From: Orientallactaga sibirica
Lineage: Eukaryota; Chordata; Mammalia; Rodentia; Dipodidae
Assembly: GCA_036365145.1 (NCBI GenBank)
Contig: JAEOAD010001365.1
Coordinates: 1,138,501 to 1,202,500 of the forward strand
Length of the DNA: 64,000 nucleotides
Reading direction: 5' to 3'
Shown here: positions 1 to 13,020 of the stretch, piece after piece
Layout of the letters: the number at the start of each line of letters is the position of its first letter
Numbering within the stretch: the first letter of the stretch is position 1
Position numbers and translations under genes: made by a program
The notes under the pieces: generated by a model
Told to the model about the DNA's origin: nothing
Database searches by the model: none
Seen by the model: only the letters and a program-made list of their open reading frames with translations

Positions 1-3
1 TCA

Positions 4-894
4 GGCTGGGGAAATGGCTTAGCAGTTAAGGCATTTGCCTGCAAAGCTTAAGGACCCTGGTTCAATTCCCCAAGACCCACATAAGTCAGATGCACAAGGA
101 GGCGCATGCATCTGGAGTCCGTTTGCAGTGGCTAGAGGCCCTGGCACACCCTTTCTCTCTTTCTCTCTATTTGTCTCTCTCTCTTGCAAATAAATAAAAA
201 AAATATTTTTAGATGCCTTTTTCTTTGTAAAAAAAGTATTGTAATCTTGGAACTGGGGATGTAACTCAGCTGTTAGAATGCTTGCCTAGTATACACAGGG
301 GTTCTGTTATGTTTTTTACTGTGTGTGTGTGTGTGTGTGTGTGCGCGCGCACACGCACGCATGCACAGACATGCATGCATGCATGCAGTGGCCAGAGGCT
401 GATATGACATAAGGTGTTCCTTGATCACTCTCCACTTTGTTTATTTTCACCTTACTTATTGAGACTGGATTACTCACTTGAACTCAGCACTTACTGATGG
501 GGCTCATTTAGCTAATCAGCTTGCCTTGGGGATCCTGTCTCCATCTCCTGAGCACTGGGATTATAGACAGGCTGCCACACTCCCCCAGAATTTGTGTGGG
601 TGCTGGAGTCCAAGTCCAGGGCCTCTGCTTGCATGCAAAGCAGTTTTCTAGCTGAGCCGTCTCCTTAGCCCTGTGCTTGTCTTCTCTACTAAGTTTTATT
701 TTTACAAAAGTTTTATTTATTTGAGAGCGAAAGAGGCAGAGAGAGAAGTGAGTGTGCCACAATCTCCTACTACTACAAAGAAACTTTAGCTCCACTCTGT
801 GCATTTGTCTTTATATGGGTACTGGGGAATTGAACTTGGGACCATCATGCTTTGCGGGCAAGTGCCTTTACCACAGAGCAATCTCTCCAGCCCT
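4..894. repeat. SINE block at the left edge
   Basis: 4-203 is a Dip-type tRNA SINE on +, complete with a GGTTCAATTCCCC B-box and CT/AAATAAA tail. 249-300 resembles the head of an ID element. 320-386 is a (GT)n/(GC)/(AC)/(ATGC) alternating purine-pyrimidine tract. 430-672 is an older SINE on -. 697-894 is a Dip SINE on -, ending about 70 bases before the ZFP30 splice acceptor. Confidence 0.75.
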
Positions 895-932
895 GTTATC
901 AAGTTTTAACTTATTTATTTCATCCAGAATAG

Positions 933-2333
<1,401 letters not shown>

Positions 2334-3690
2334 GAATTCTTACAAGAACCCTTGTTTTGTGAATGTTATGCTAACAAGTACTAGAAAATTCTTGAGGAAA
2401 AATCTTTGAGTGGAAGAATTCCTTTTGCTTTATGCTTAAAAGTAACAGCATGAGAAGTGTTATTCAAAGGAAAGGAAATGTGATAATATGTAATGTAATA
2501 AACATGTAGCACCCTTTCATTCACTCATAGAATTTTAGGAAATTCATTCTAGAAGGGAACTTCACTAAAATCATGAATGTGTAAAAGGTATAGTGTACCT
2601 ATGGAATTGCCAGGGTACTAACTCAATTTTGAAAATGGATACACAAAAGGAAAGAAAGCTCATTTAGCCTGTGTTTCCTATGTAAATTATATTTCACAGC
2701 TACCAGAAGTTGTTGAGGTAAAATTATTTCTTGGAGAATGCCAGCTGAGAAAGAAATGTAGAATTAAAAAATCTATTAGAAAACCATTTTGTGGCATATA
2801 ATTTAATAGTGGATCTAGAGATTAAGACCATTGAGTGATAGATTGACTTGAACTTTATAGTGAATGGATAAGGCTGACAGCACCTGAACCGTGGATCAAT
2901 TTTAACCTCACACAAGTAGAGCAAGAAAACATGTGCCTCTTACCCATGCTACAAGAAAATGCACAAGTGTTGTTATAAGTATTAGACCTGAACTTAAACC
3001 AATGAAGCGCTAACTCCCAGTTTAGAGAAAACTAAAGAATGGAAAAACACATTACCGAACATAACGAAAAGCAACTAAAGCTAAAATGTGCATAATGCTA
3101 CAAAAGGGCACTGAAGAAAGAGGTGGAATTCTTAGAATTTTGAAAGACTTAAAAGACAAAGCTGTCAAATGTGGTGAAAGGTTTAGATCATGATTTGAAC
3201 AAAGTTGTAAAGCAAGATATTTTCATGAATGAGTAAAATAGCAATTAACCTGAACTAAATGGGGAAATTAATGGACCAGACCTTCCCTATTGAATATAGT
3301 GTCACTAGTGACATATTGAGCACTTGCAGTGCTGATCATTTGAGAAATGGTCAGTCCACATTAAAATGGGGTGAAATATAAATTCACACAAAATCTTGAA
3401 GATTTGGTTTTCATATTGAGTACATATGAGGTAATAAACTAAATATATCATTCACTCTAATTCATTTTTGATGTATTAAAATACATTCAAATTAGTTGCA
3501 CTTTTTAAAATAAAACTTAAAAACTTTAAAGTTATATTCAGCATACATATTGTATTGTCAATTGATACAAACAGGAAAACAGTAGCATTTAGCCAGTGGT
3601 GTTTTCCTTTAAAAGGTGATCATCACAGTTAAGACCTTGGCAGCTTAGGTCAAGGAAGGTGAATAAGATGGCACAGTTAAAGCTATATGG
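2334..3690 (+). other. ZFP30 3' UTR and downstream single-copy DNA
   Basis: AT-rich, SINE-free sequence follows the stop codon, with no open frame resembling a protein. The absence of SINEs over about 1.35 kb, in a window otherwise dense in them, suggests that it is the transcribed 3' UTR. The 3' end of the transcript cannot be fixed from sequence alone. Confidence 0.55.
2497..2502 (+). terminator. Candidate polyadenylation signal for ZFP30
   Basis: AATAAA lies about 165 bases after the stop. Further AATAAA hexamers occur at 3433-3438 and near 3509, so alternative 3' ends are possible. Confidence 0.4.
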
Positions 3691-3699
3691 ATGGCAGCT

Positions 3700-3866
3700 G
3701 TGATTTTTTTTGTTTTGTTTTGTTTTTCGAGGTAGGGTCTCACTCTGGCCCAAGCTGACCTGGAATTCACTATGTAGTCTCAGGGTGGCCTTGAACTCAC
3801 GGCAATCCTCTTACCTCTGCCTCCCGAGTGCTGGGATTAAAGGTGTGCGCCACCACGCCCGGCCCT
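3700..3866 (-). repeat. B1-type SINE
   Basis: Reverse-strand 7SL-derived element: poly(T) with GAGGTAGGGTCTCACTC at the left and CACCACGCCCGGC at the right end. Confidence 0.85.
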
Positions 3867-4230
3867 AGCTGTGAGTTTTTAAATCCTAAGTGGCTATACA
3901 AACAAAAATCTGAAATTTCTACCAAATTATTGCACAAGACAAGCCCAAAATTAATTATAAACTTAGATGAGAATGCCCACAGAATCAGAATCTAGACTTG
4001 CCCTTGGGAAGATAACCTAGTAATTCTAACTTCTAGTCGACTGTATCCTACAGTTCATTTATGTGTGGAATAGTAAGTCATTTATCTAGAATATCTTGGG
4101 TTGGATCCACCCTACCTTAATTACGCACCTGGAGTGTAGGCATCCTATATTCAGAACATCATAATGAGAGAAAAGAATCCATTTGTGTCAATTCTTCCTG
4201 TTTTTTTTTTTTTAGCTTTTTGTATGTTTA

Positions 4231-4447
4231 AAAATGAAATCAATTCTATATTTGCAGAATTAAAACCCAACATTTTAAAATTACTTTCTCAAAAGTATGC
4301 AGCAAGCCAGGCGTAGTGGCGCACGCCTTTAATCCCAGCACTCAGGAGGCAGAAGTAGGAGGATCGCCGAGAGTTCGAGGCCACCCTGAGACTATGTAGT
4401 TAATTCCAGGTCAGCCTGAACCAGAGTGAGATCCTACTTTGCAAAAC

Positions 4448-4484
<37 letters not shown>

Positions 4485-5345
4485 AAATCAATTCTATATT
4501 TGCAGAATGGAAAACTGGCAACATTTTAAAATGCCATTTCAAAAGTAGTTTGCAGCTGTAGTTGGAAAGCCATGATCTTTTGTTTAATCCCAGCACTCCA
4601 TGACCTTTCAAGTTCAAACACAATACAGAATCTCCATGCCACCCTGAGACTATGTTTTAATACCAGGTCAGCCTGAACCAGAGTGAGATCCTACATTGCA
4701 AAACCAAAAAAAAAAAAAAGTTGATAGTATTTACAGATGGATGGCAGTCAGTCAGAAAATATATTTGCCTTTTATTTTAAATTTTCAGTTTTATTTATTT
4801 GAGATAGAAAGCCATGAGACAGAGAGAATACATCATTCCATGACCTTTCAACTTCAAACACAATACAGAATCTCCATGCCCAGCTTGTATGTTTGCATAC
4901 CAAGCTCCTCAGGATACAGCATTCCTTAGATGGAATATGAAAGTTGATAGTATTTACTTACAGTCAGTTTCCAGAAAATATATTTGGTACTTTTATTTTT
5001 ATTATTTTTCAATTTTATTTATTTGAGATAGCCACCAAGGAAGAGATTTGAGAATACTTTTTTTTAAAGGGAGGTGTTTTTAAACAAGAATAAACGAACT
5101 CCAGACACATATTCAAATTACATTTGTGCATCTTTTTTTTTTGGGTCCTGGGAAATCGAACTGGGGTCTATTCACTCTGGTCCAGGCTGAAACAAGGTTT
5201 CACTTTGCAACCTTGTCTTGGCTTCCTGAGTGCTGAGGTGATAGGCATGTGCCACCAAACCTGATTTGATAATACTTTTTTTAAAGGGAGGTGTTTTTAA
5301 ACAAGAATATTACGTACTGCATATTCAAATTACATTTTTTTTAGA
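4231..5345. repeat. Mosaic of shuffled short duplications with SINE pieces
   Basis: At least five sequence pairs recur out of simple order. They are 4231-4299 with 4480-4555; B1 tail 4384-4450 with 4640-4718; 4598-4640 with 4838-4880 (43 bp, one mismatch); 4720-4807 with 4943-5031; and 5051-5136 with 5267-5342. Chimeric joins are visible, for example a B1 fragment (4582-4597) running straight into the 4598 unit. A B1 on + (4308-4480, long A tail), Dip pieces (about 5124-5170) and B1-like pieces on - (5170-5265) are embedded. No single repeat family explains this arrangement. Confidence 0.7.
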
Positions 5346-5692
5346 ACACGGAACTGTAAGTTTGTCCAAACAGTGTAGTCATGTGGGCGTATTTGATGCT
5401 TCTTAACCTAGTGATCTCAAGTGCATGTTCCCGCTGCCAGTGCCTGTGTTTGAGGTAAGACCCCTTCTTAGCAGGCACTGCTAGAAGTGAGGTAGAGGAC
5501 CACAAAGGTGAGAAATCTAGACTTGCATCCTGTTGGCCAGCCTGACCTACGGTGTGCATGTTGTACTGATGCTTTTCTGCCGAAATAAAAGTCTCCGTCA
5601 GCCTTGTACTGCGATTAGAATAAACAGCCAATGTCTGTACAATAATACAGATAAATTTAAAAAAAGATTTGGGGCAAACACAAAAGTACATT
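5346..5692. other. Single-copy intergenic DNA
   Basis: No convincing gene or repeat is seen. Short open frames exist on both strands but lack coding features. Confidence 0.4.
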
Positions 5693-7250
5693 CAGATTGG
5701 AGAAGTGTCTGTAGATAGAGTGCTTGTCTAACATATGTGAAGCCTTAGGTTCAATATTCAGCCCCACATAAGCTGGGGGGGGGGTGTGCACACCTGTCAT
5801 GTCAGCACTTGGGAGAAAGAGGCAGGAGGGGCGGAAGTTCAAGGTCTTGGCTACATAGACAGTTTGTGGCCAGCCTGGGATACATGAGATCCTGTCTCAA
5901 AAAAAAAAAAAAAAAAAAAAAAAAATAGAACAGACTGTTAAGATTCCACTTATATAATATACAGTTGAGAACTTTGATGTAGTTAGTGTGACACAGGAGT
6001 AGCAGTGATAGATAGAGGCGGTGTGAAGATTTCCTGGGAATTTTAGAAATGTTTTGTCTTTTGGTTTGGGTGCTGACTGGAATGATATATTCAGTTTGTG
6101 AACATCAGTTTGTATACTTCTTTTTCTGTATGTACATTATCATCCAATTAAAGTTTCTTTAACTTATGAGAAGACAAACCATGAGTTCACTGGTTTCAAT
6201 TCAAAAATCTCTTTTTTGTTGTTGTTCTTGTTTCATTTTCAAGGTAAGGTCTCACTCTAGCCCAGGCTGACCTGAAATTCACTATGTAGTCTCAGGGTGG
6301 CCTTGAACTTACAGTGATCTTCCTACCTCTGCCTCCCAAGTGCTGGGACTAAAGGTGTGCACCACCATGCTCAGCTAAAAAATCATTTTTTTAAAACTTT
6401 ATTCTTGAATCTTTTTATTTTATACTGAAAAACTTGATTTAAAGCAATGCTTTAAGCTAGGCATGGTGGCACATGCTTTTAATCCCAGCACTCAGGAGGC
6501 AAAGGTAGGAGGATTGCTGTGAGTTCAGGGCCAGCCTGAGACTGCATAGTGAATCCATGTCAGCCTGGACTAGAGTGAGACCTTACCTTGAAAAAAACTA
6601 ACCAACAGACAAACAAAAAACCAGTGCTTTAATCACTGCCATGTTTATGAGTTGTGAAATGTTCCAGCAACACAAAACCAATGTTGATACTAATAAACAC
6701 TGAATGAAGTCAAACTTTTTTTGCATCGCTCTTTGTTCTTAAAATATTCACCAAAAAACATAGTCAAGGTGCTGGGGAAATGGCTCAGTGGATAAAACAT
6801 TTGCCATGCAGTGTGAGGACTTAAGTTTGAATCCCCAGCGCCCACATAAATGCTCGGCAGACATGGCAGCTGCCTGCAATCCTAGCATGTGGGAGGCAGA
6901 AACAGGATTCCTAGGGCAGGATAGCTAGCTAGACTAGCCAGATTGTCAAGGGAGCAACCCTATCTCAATAAAAAGCAATAGCAGGAGACACCTGGCATCC
7001 ATCACTGACCTCCACATCTGCATACTGCACACAATGGGTCTGGGGATGTTGTTCAGTTGGTAAAGTGTTATCTGAGAATGCCCACAGCCCTGACTTTGGT
7101 CAACACTATAAAATGGAGCATGGTGGCACATACCTGTAATCCCCACACTCAGGATATAGAGGTAGAAGGAACAGAAGTTCAAGGTCATGCTTGGCTACAT
7201 AGCTTTTTAAAGCCAGCATGGGATACATGAGACTCTGTGTCCCATACAGC
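5693..7250. repeat. SINE-rich stretch (B4-like, B1)
   Basis: 5693-5930 is a B4-like element on +, an ID-like head fused to a B1-like body ending CTGTCTCAAAA. 6216-6378 is B1 on - and 6448-6602 is B1 on +. 6770-7030 is a B2/Dip-head composite SINE on +, and 7035-7250 is B4-like on +. Sequence at 5931-6215 is not assigned. Confidence 0.7.
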
Positions 7251-7287
7251 TAGTATTTAAGAAGAAATTTTGCATTATATATATCCC

Positions 7288-8525
7288 ATCTATGGTGGTT
7301 TGATTCGTGTCCCCCATAAACTTAGGTGTTCTGAATACTAGGTCTCCAGCTGGTGGCAATTAGGACTCAGAGCCTCCCAGAGGCAGTGCATTGTGAGGTG
7401 CAGGCTCATGGATGTTATAGCCAGCTCCCCCTTTCCACACTCTCCTGTTGCTGTCCATCTGATGTTGGCCAGGAGGTGACGTCCACCTTCTGCTCATGAC
7501 AATCGTTTCCTCTGCCATTATGGAGCTTCCCTTCAAGTCTGTAAGCCAAAAGATGTTTTTGGTCAGGTGCTTTTTGCCAGCATTGAGGAGTTAACCGAAA
7601 TAGTAAAATTGGTACCTGAAGTGGGGTCGTTGCTACTAGAAACCTGACTGTGGTTTTTGGCCTTTTAGGACTGATTTGAGGGGGGAATATGGAAGGACTT
7701 GAACCTTGGCCTAAGAGACGTCTTGCAGTGCTATAAGTACAGCTAGGTGGACTATTCTGGTCAGAGCTGAAAGACCTGAATGCAGTAAGAACTATGGACT
7801 ATGAGGTTTGGCTTATAAGGGGAAGAAAGACCTTTGCATGGACTGGGCTAGAAGCACTTTGTGTGAGAGGCTTGCTGTTATGCCCATGTCCTGAGAACTT
7901 GTACAGGGTTGCATTGTGTAGAAATGGACTTGTGTTAGTAGAGGAATATGGCACAGAAAGAAATGAAATCTTTGGGCCAAAACTGCTTCCCATTCAGCTG
8001 CAATTGTTTGAGAGATTGCAACCATTGATACTGGGCTAGCTGATCTGCATTGGGATAGCAGAAAGAATGCCGACTCTTAAAGGGGCCTGAATGCTGAAGG
8101 TATGTTCTGTTCTTCAAAGTCTGCTTTATTCCCCCCTGGATTAACAAGTTGGTAGCCCACCTGGTATTATGGAGTATAACAAATGCAGGAAAGGGTCACT
8201 GAATTTGCAACATGGTGTTGTTTTTCTAGAAATGGCCATGGGCATTGTGAAGCAGGCTTGTTGGATTACCTGTGTAGAGGCCTGATGGAACCAGGAGGCT
8301 GAACCTTGGGTTGTAGTGGGACCCAATGGAGATACCAGGACTATGGGATAGCTGCCAAGGACAGTTTCCAGAACTGGGAGGAAAATACCTGGGGCTATGA
8401 GCAGCAGAGCTGGAAGGGCAGAATTGGAATTCCAAACACTCATCACTGGTTAAAATTGACTTGGAGACATGTCACTGGCTAGAGTTGTCAGACTTGGAGC
8501 TACAGAGTTTGATGTTTGCCTTGTT
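7288..8525 (+). mobile_element. ERVL-MaLR-type LTR plus partial internal region
   Basis: 7288-7620 resembles a MaLR LTR (TATGGTGGTTTGATTCGTG start, GTAAGCCAAAAGATG near the end). It is followed by GGTACCTGAAGTGGGG and about 850 bases of MST/THE1-like internal sequence. MaLR elements are non-autonomous and encode no functional proteins; no retroviral gene is seen here. The exact subfamily is not assigned. Confidence 0.55.
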
Positions 8526-8537
8526 TGGTTAGGTATT

Positions 8538-8686
8538 TTTGGTTTTATTGAGGTAGGGTTTCACTCTAGCCCAGGCTGACGTGGAATTCATATGTAGTCT
8601 CAGGGTGGTCTTGACCTCACTGCAATCCTCCTACCTCTGCCTCCTGGGTGCTTAGATTAAACCAGGCACTACCACGCCTGGTTGCA
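8538..8686 (-). repeat. B1-type SINE
   Basis: Reverse-strand B1 (TTGAGGTAGGGTTTCACTC to CCACGCCTGG). Confidence 0.8.
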
Positions 8687-9360
8687 AACTGCTTCCCTTT
8701 ACTCCCCTATCCAAGCAGAGCAGAGCCAGAAAGGGAAGGAGTCCGGAATGGCAGGCTGTTCCAGGTGCCCGTTCAGAAGTCACTGGTTGAGCCCCGACAG
8801 CCCATCACATACAGAAGATGTCAGACAAGCAGAGGGTATCCTACTCAACCCAGGCATCAACAAAAAGCAGGGTCACTGCAGTTCTGGACGGATTCTGTCC
8901 CTAGGTGACACAAAGATGCCCCTTTACCTACAGTGGCCATTCAGACAAACATTCCCGTGCACACCAAGGGAACACAAATGCTACAGGCTACATATGATAC
9001 AGTGCACTGCACACGCAAACAGGGTTTAGATACACACCCGGATTTAGACCCAGTGGCCTACAGTAAATCCCCATGCACACGACGCCAGTATCAGAATCAC
9101 ACGGGGCAGCAGCCGCAAAGCCCGGTTAAGGCACCCCACACAGTTAGGCAGTTGGTCCCAAAAACATCATAAGGGGACACACTCAAGGGGCCTCGCATGT
9201 GTAAACGCCGTGGCACAACCGGCCACACAAGCGAACTCCCACTTACACACACACACAATGGATGCCACCCACCCACTCACTCACCCACCCACCCACTCGC
9301 CCCCACACAAGCCGGATCCAAACACTGGGCACACGGATGCTCCACACATGCATACATGGT
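8687..9360. other. C/A-rich single-copy stretch beside a CpG-rich segment
   Basis: The + strand is strongly skewed to C and A, with many CACA and ACAC words and (CCCACC/CACTCA)n at about 9260-9305. Several frames stay open only because of this composition. On the - strand the tract reads G/T-rich and contains donor-like GTAAGT (about 9242) and GTGAGT (about 9280). Confidence 0.5.
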
Positions 9361-9480
9361 CGACCTAGGTTCTCCATCAGCCCCGAGGCTGCTTGCCCCG
9401 CCCGCTCAGGGCGCCCAGAGGCCTCTGGGAAATGTAGTCCAGGTAGCTAAGCTACGGGGTGCGTGAGGCCCACAAGCCAT
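9361..9480. promoter_or_regulatory. Small CpG-rich segment with a ZNF143-type motif
   Basis: CCCCGCCCGC (GC box) is followed by CTCTGGGAAATGTAGTCC at 9423-9440. This is the reverse complement of the ACTACATTTCCCAGA half of the ZNF143/THAP11 consensus. It looks like a minor or ancestral promoter. No transcript evidence is available. Confidence 0.45.
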
Positions 9481-9691
9481 AGTGCTTCCTGGTTGGCCTT
9501 CATCCGTATTCTCTGCAAGTCCCTCCCGGGTGGTCAAGACTCCCTAGACAAGCCTCTGATCAAGGCTTTTTTAAATTTATTTTTAAAATTAGTTTTATTT
9601 ATTTATTTTGACTGGACCTTCTGTGTCACTTGTGAGCCCTGAAGCAGAGTCCTGCCAGCCAGGTCCACACGAATCCCCTTCTCACCCTTGA

Positions 9692-10303
9692 TTGTTTTTT
9701 GTTTTTGTTTGTTTTTCGAGGTAGAGTCTCACTCTAGCTCAAACTGACCTGGAATTCACTCTGTAGTCTCAGGGTGGCCTTGAACTCTTGGAGATCCTCC
9801 TACTCTGCCTCCCGAGTGCTGGGATTAAAGGCGTGCGCCACCACGCCCGGCATCTTTTTTTTTATTTATAATATTTTATTTATTTATTAGAGAGCGAGAG
9901 AATGGGCGCCCAGGGCCTCCAGCAACTGCAAAGGAACTCTAGATGCATGCGCCTCCTTGTGCATCTGACTTTCGGGTCCTGGGGAATCAAACTGGAGTCC
10001 TTTGGCTTTGCAGGCAAACGCCTTAACTGCTAAGCCATCTTCTCCGGCCCATAAAAAATATTTCATTTATTAATTTGTAAGGAGAAAAAGAGGGAGAGAG
10101 AATTGGAGCGACAGGAACTCGCTGCAAACACATTCCAGATGACTGCGCCACTTTGTACATCTAGCTTTACGTGGGGACTGGGGATTTGAACCTGGGTTGA
10201 ACCCTGCCGGCATGGAATTTACTATGTAGCCAGGCTGGGCAATCCCTTTGCCGCCTTTTCCCGCGTGCTAGGATTACAGATGTGAGGCATCACGCCGGGT
10301 TTA
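9692..10303 (-). repeat. Four consecutive SINEs
   Basis: 9692-9853 is B1 on -, 9868-10050 is Dip on -, 10058-10205 is a degraded Dip on -, and 10206-10303 is a B1/B4 fragment on - (ATTTACTATGTAGCCAGG to CATCACGCCGGG). Confidence 0.75.
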
Positions 10304-10329
10304 TTGCCATATTCTTAAAGGAAGTCTTC

Positions 10330-10740
10330 CTTCCTGTTTAACTGGTCCGGTGACTCGGCCCAATCTCAGGGCTTGGTGGCTTCCAGGCTGCTGCCACTCA
10401 CCTGGCCACGTACCGGAGGACCGCTGGGCATTCTGGGAAATGTAGTCCAAGCCCTCGCCGGCGACGGGATGGGCGCGGCGCGAGCGCGCTGAAGAGTGAG
10501 GGATCCGATCCTCGGCGGAAACGCGCCTCTGCGATCTTGCTGAGCGAACCGCTCCGAATTCCGCTTCGCCTGCGCGTGCCGACCCGGCGCCCGAGCGTCC
10601 GCGCCCGAGCCCGAGCCGCAGCCCGCCGCGGGAGAGGAGGCGCCCGCCTGGTCCTGCAGGTAGGGCGCGGGAGAAGGCGTGTGCGCGCGTGCGCGTCAGA
10701 TGATGAGTGTGGTACCGACTGGTCACTGCGCGGGGGGTGA
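10330..10740. promoter_or_regulatory. CpG-island promoter, apparently bidirectional
   Basis: CpG-dense sequence contains a ZNF143/THAP11-type site, CATTCTGGGAAATGTAGTCC, at 10429-10448. To its right, a + strand exon would end at 10659 with CAG|GTAGGG. To its left, the - strand carries a perfect CAG|GTGAGT donor (plus-strand complement at 10397-10405). This is the layout of a divergent promoter. It may serve ZNF790 or an alternative first exon on +, and an unknown transcript on -. Confidence 0.6.
10449..10659 (+). other. Candidate noncoding first exon
   Basis: GC-rich sequence ends at a CAG|GTAGGG donor (GT at 10660-10661). The left boundary is only a guess at a start site just past the ZNF143-type motif. 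The next gene on this strand is ZNF790, so this could be one of its 5' exons. Confidence 0.4.
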
Positions 10741-10989
10741 GCAATCTGAGGCCTCCCAGTTTCATTTCTTCTTCAAATTATGATTAATGAGTGTGTCTCC
10801 GTGAAAGGAGCAGCTGATAGTAGCAAATTGTACCTTTAGATATTTGTTCTGGTAATTGAAAATCCGTATGACTTTTTAAACGGTACATTTTGTCGTGGGG
10901 GTGCTTGAGTGCTTGTTCTCGGTTATGTCCAGGATGGTGGGGAAACATCCTGGCCACCATCTCCCAAGGGTTTTTTTGTTCTTGTTGTT

Positions 10990-11796
10990 GTTAAATTTAT
11001 TTATTTGAGAGAGAGAAGGAGAGAGGAAGAGGGACTCCCCACGTTTTTGTTGTTATTGTTGTGTGTTGTTATAATTTCATACATGTATATAATATATCTT
11101 GATTACATTCATCCTTCATTATCCTATCTTGTCCCATTGTGTATCTGGCTTACATGGGTCCTGGGGAATTGAACCTGGGTCCTTTTTGCTTTGCAGGCTA
11201 AGTGCCTTAACCACCAAGCCATCCCTGTCTTTGCTTTTCTTTGAGACCAGGTCTTGCTAGGGCCAGCCTCCCCCGGGCTGGGATTACAGGTATGAGCCAC
11301 CACACCCTGTTGTAAATATGTGTTTGCTTGTTTTTTAATTCAGCTAGCACAATTAAAGAAATGCATTACAGGAATGTAATGTTGGAGGCCTACAGTAGGA
11401 CAGCCACAGTTGATGTATATTTGAATAATACAGATTTAGAAAGCACAGAGCTATCTCTTCCCTTCTGGAAATATTTAGAATCTTTATATCTCATATCAAC
11501 TTCACTTTCTTCTTCACCCAGGGCCTTGCACACGCTAGGCATTTGCTCTCTTACTGAGCTTCTTCACCAGCGTAGATTCAGTTTTTTTAAAGATAAGTTA
11601 TTTATTTATTTATTTGCAAGCAGAGAAAGACACACACACAGAGAATGGGAATGCCAGGGCCTCCAGCCACTGCAAATAAACTCTAGATGATATGCCACTT
11701 TGTGCATCTGGCTCTATGTGGGTAGTACAGAATCGAACTCAAGTCATTAGGCTTTGCAGGAAAGTGCCTTAACTGCTGATCCATCTCTCCAGCCTG
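10990..11796 (-). repeat. Dip SINEs on the - strand
   Basis: 10990-11225 is a Dip element interrupted by a TTGTT-rich insertion of about 70 bases. 11228-11311 is a B-type fragment. 11588-11796 is a further complete Dip element. Confidence 0.7.
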
Positions 11797-13020
11797 TACG
11801 TCCAGCTTTGAGATGCAGGCTTCAGATACTGTCAAATTCTTTGGTTGGTGGTTGTATATGAAATGACAGTTACTCTTTTTTATATGGTAACATGAAAGAC
11901 CCAGGCTCAGGATCAGTCATGAGATGGTGCCTTTTGTTGTTTGTTTGTTTGTTTTCTTGTTTCAAGACAGGATCTCATATAGCCCAGACTAGCCTTGAAG
12001 TTCTGATCCTCCTACCACACGTGCCTAGTTTGTCAGATGGTATTTGAATTGCAATTCCAGTCTTGTGTCATCCTCTCAGTACACAGGTTATTATTTCACC
12101 AAACTGAGCGAAATCTCCTAGTTGGAAAAAAAGTGGCTAGTGGGTGCATAGACAGGTGAAGGAAGTTAGTTCTATCAAAGTAGATGAAGAACCATACATA
12201 CATAAAACAGAGGTTCAGTGAGGGAGTTGGCACCTTTGAAATGGCTTCAGGATTTCCTTATTGGCCCAACCCTTACGTTTGTGCCCCCTGCTTTTTATGA
12301 TGCTGGGGTTGGAACATTGGGCCTTGCCTGTTTAGTCAAGGGCTCTTCTGTGGAGCTACATCCCCATCTTCATGCCCTCTTTTATGTAAGCGGATTCTTG
12401 AGGACTGTGTTCCTGTATTTCCATAGTCTATGTAGGTTGGCTTTTTCCAAGGACTTCACTGTTTCACACTGTCTTATTTTATCTGAGTCTAGCTGTGTTG
12501 ATTTTGTGTCTTAAAATTTTCTCTTTTCATATACCTTGTAATTTGTTATTGAAAACCAGACATCTTGTTTAGGACAGTACTTCACAGAAAGTTTTCCACT
12601 ATCCTGACAGGTAAGAGGCTCACTATGCCTCAGCTATTTGTGCAAACAATATGCTTTATGTGAAGCACTTGCTTTTTTGGTTGGGGGCGAGGAATCTGGA
12701 ATTGTGGTGTGCATCAGGTAGGGTTGCCTGTGTGCCCAGCCCTCAACAAGTACCCTGATCTGGGAATGTCTCACGAACATACCTCATTTCAGAATCTCAC
12801 GGGTGTTGTCATAGTGACTCCTGGGTAAATTACTGCCCCATATGACTTCATTGGGAAAGGGACCTGGAACTGGGCATCTTGTTGTCCCTGGACTTTGTCC
12901 AGTGGCCCTTTCTCTTTGTTTTGCTATATATTATTTTACTGTGAGCCTCCCAGTGACCCAAGGCTTGGGAGGACTATGTTTGATCCACACACCCTGATAG
13001 AGTAGTAACTGAAGAAAACA
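11797..13020. other. Intergenic or intronic sequence, mostly single copy
   Basis: A SINE fragment on - lies at about 11935-12035. The rest carries no gene that I can support; parts (12480-12620) resemble old LINE-like sequence, not assigned. Confidence 0.35.

Noticed and set aside
7288..8525. A retroviral gene inside the MaLR-type element
   Set aside because: Only short frames are present, and MaLR elements are known to lack functional coding capacity.
10301..10765. 154-codon frame on - across the 10.4-kb CpG island
   Set aside because: Arg/Ala/Gly-rich translation of CpG-dense promoter sequence. It crosses the strong - strand donor at about 10400 and has no recognisable motif.
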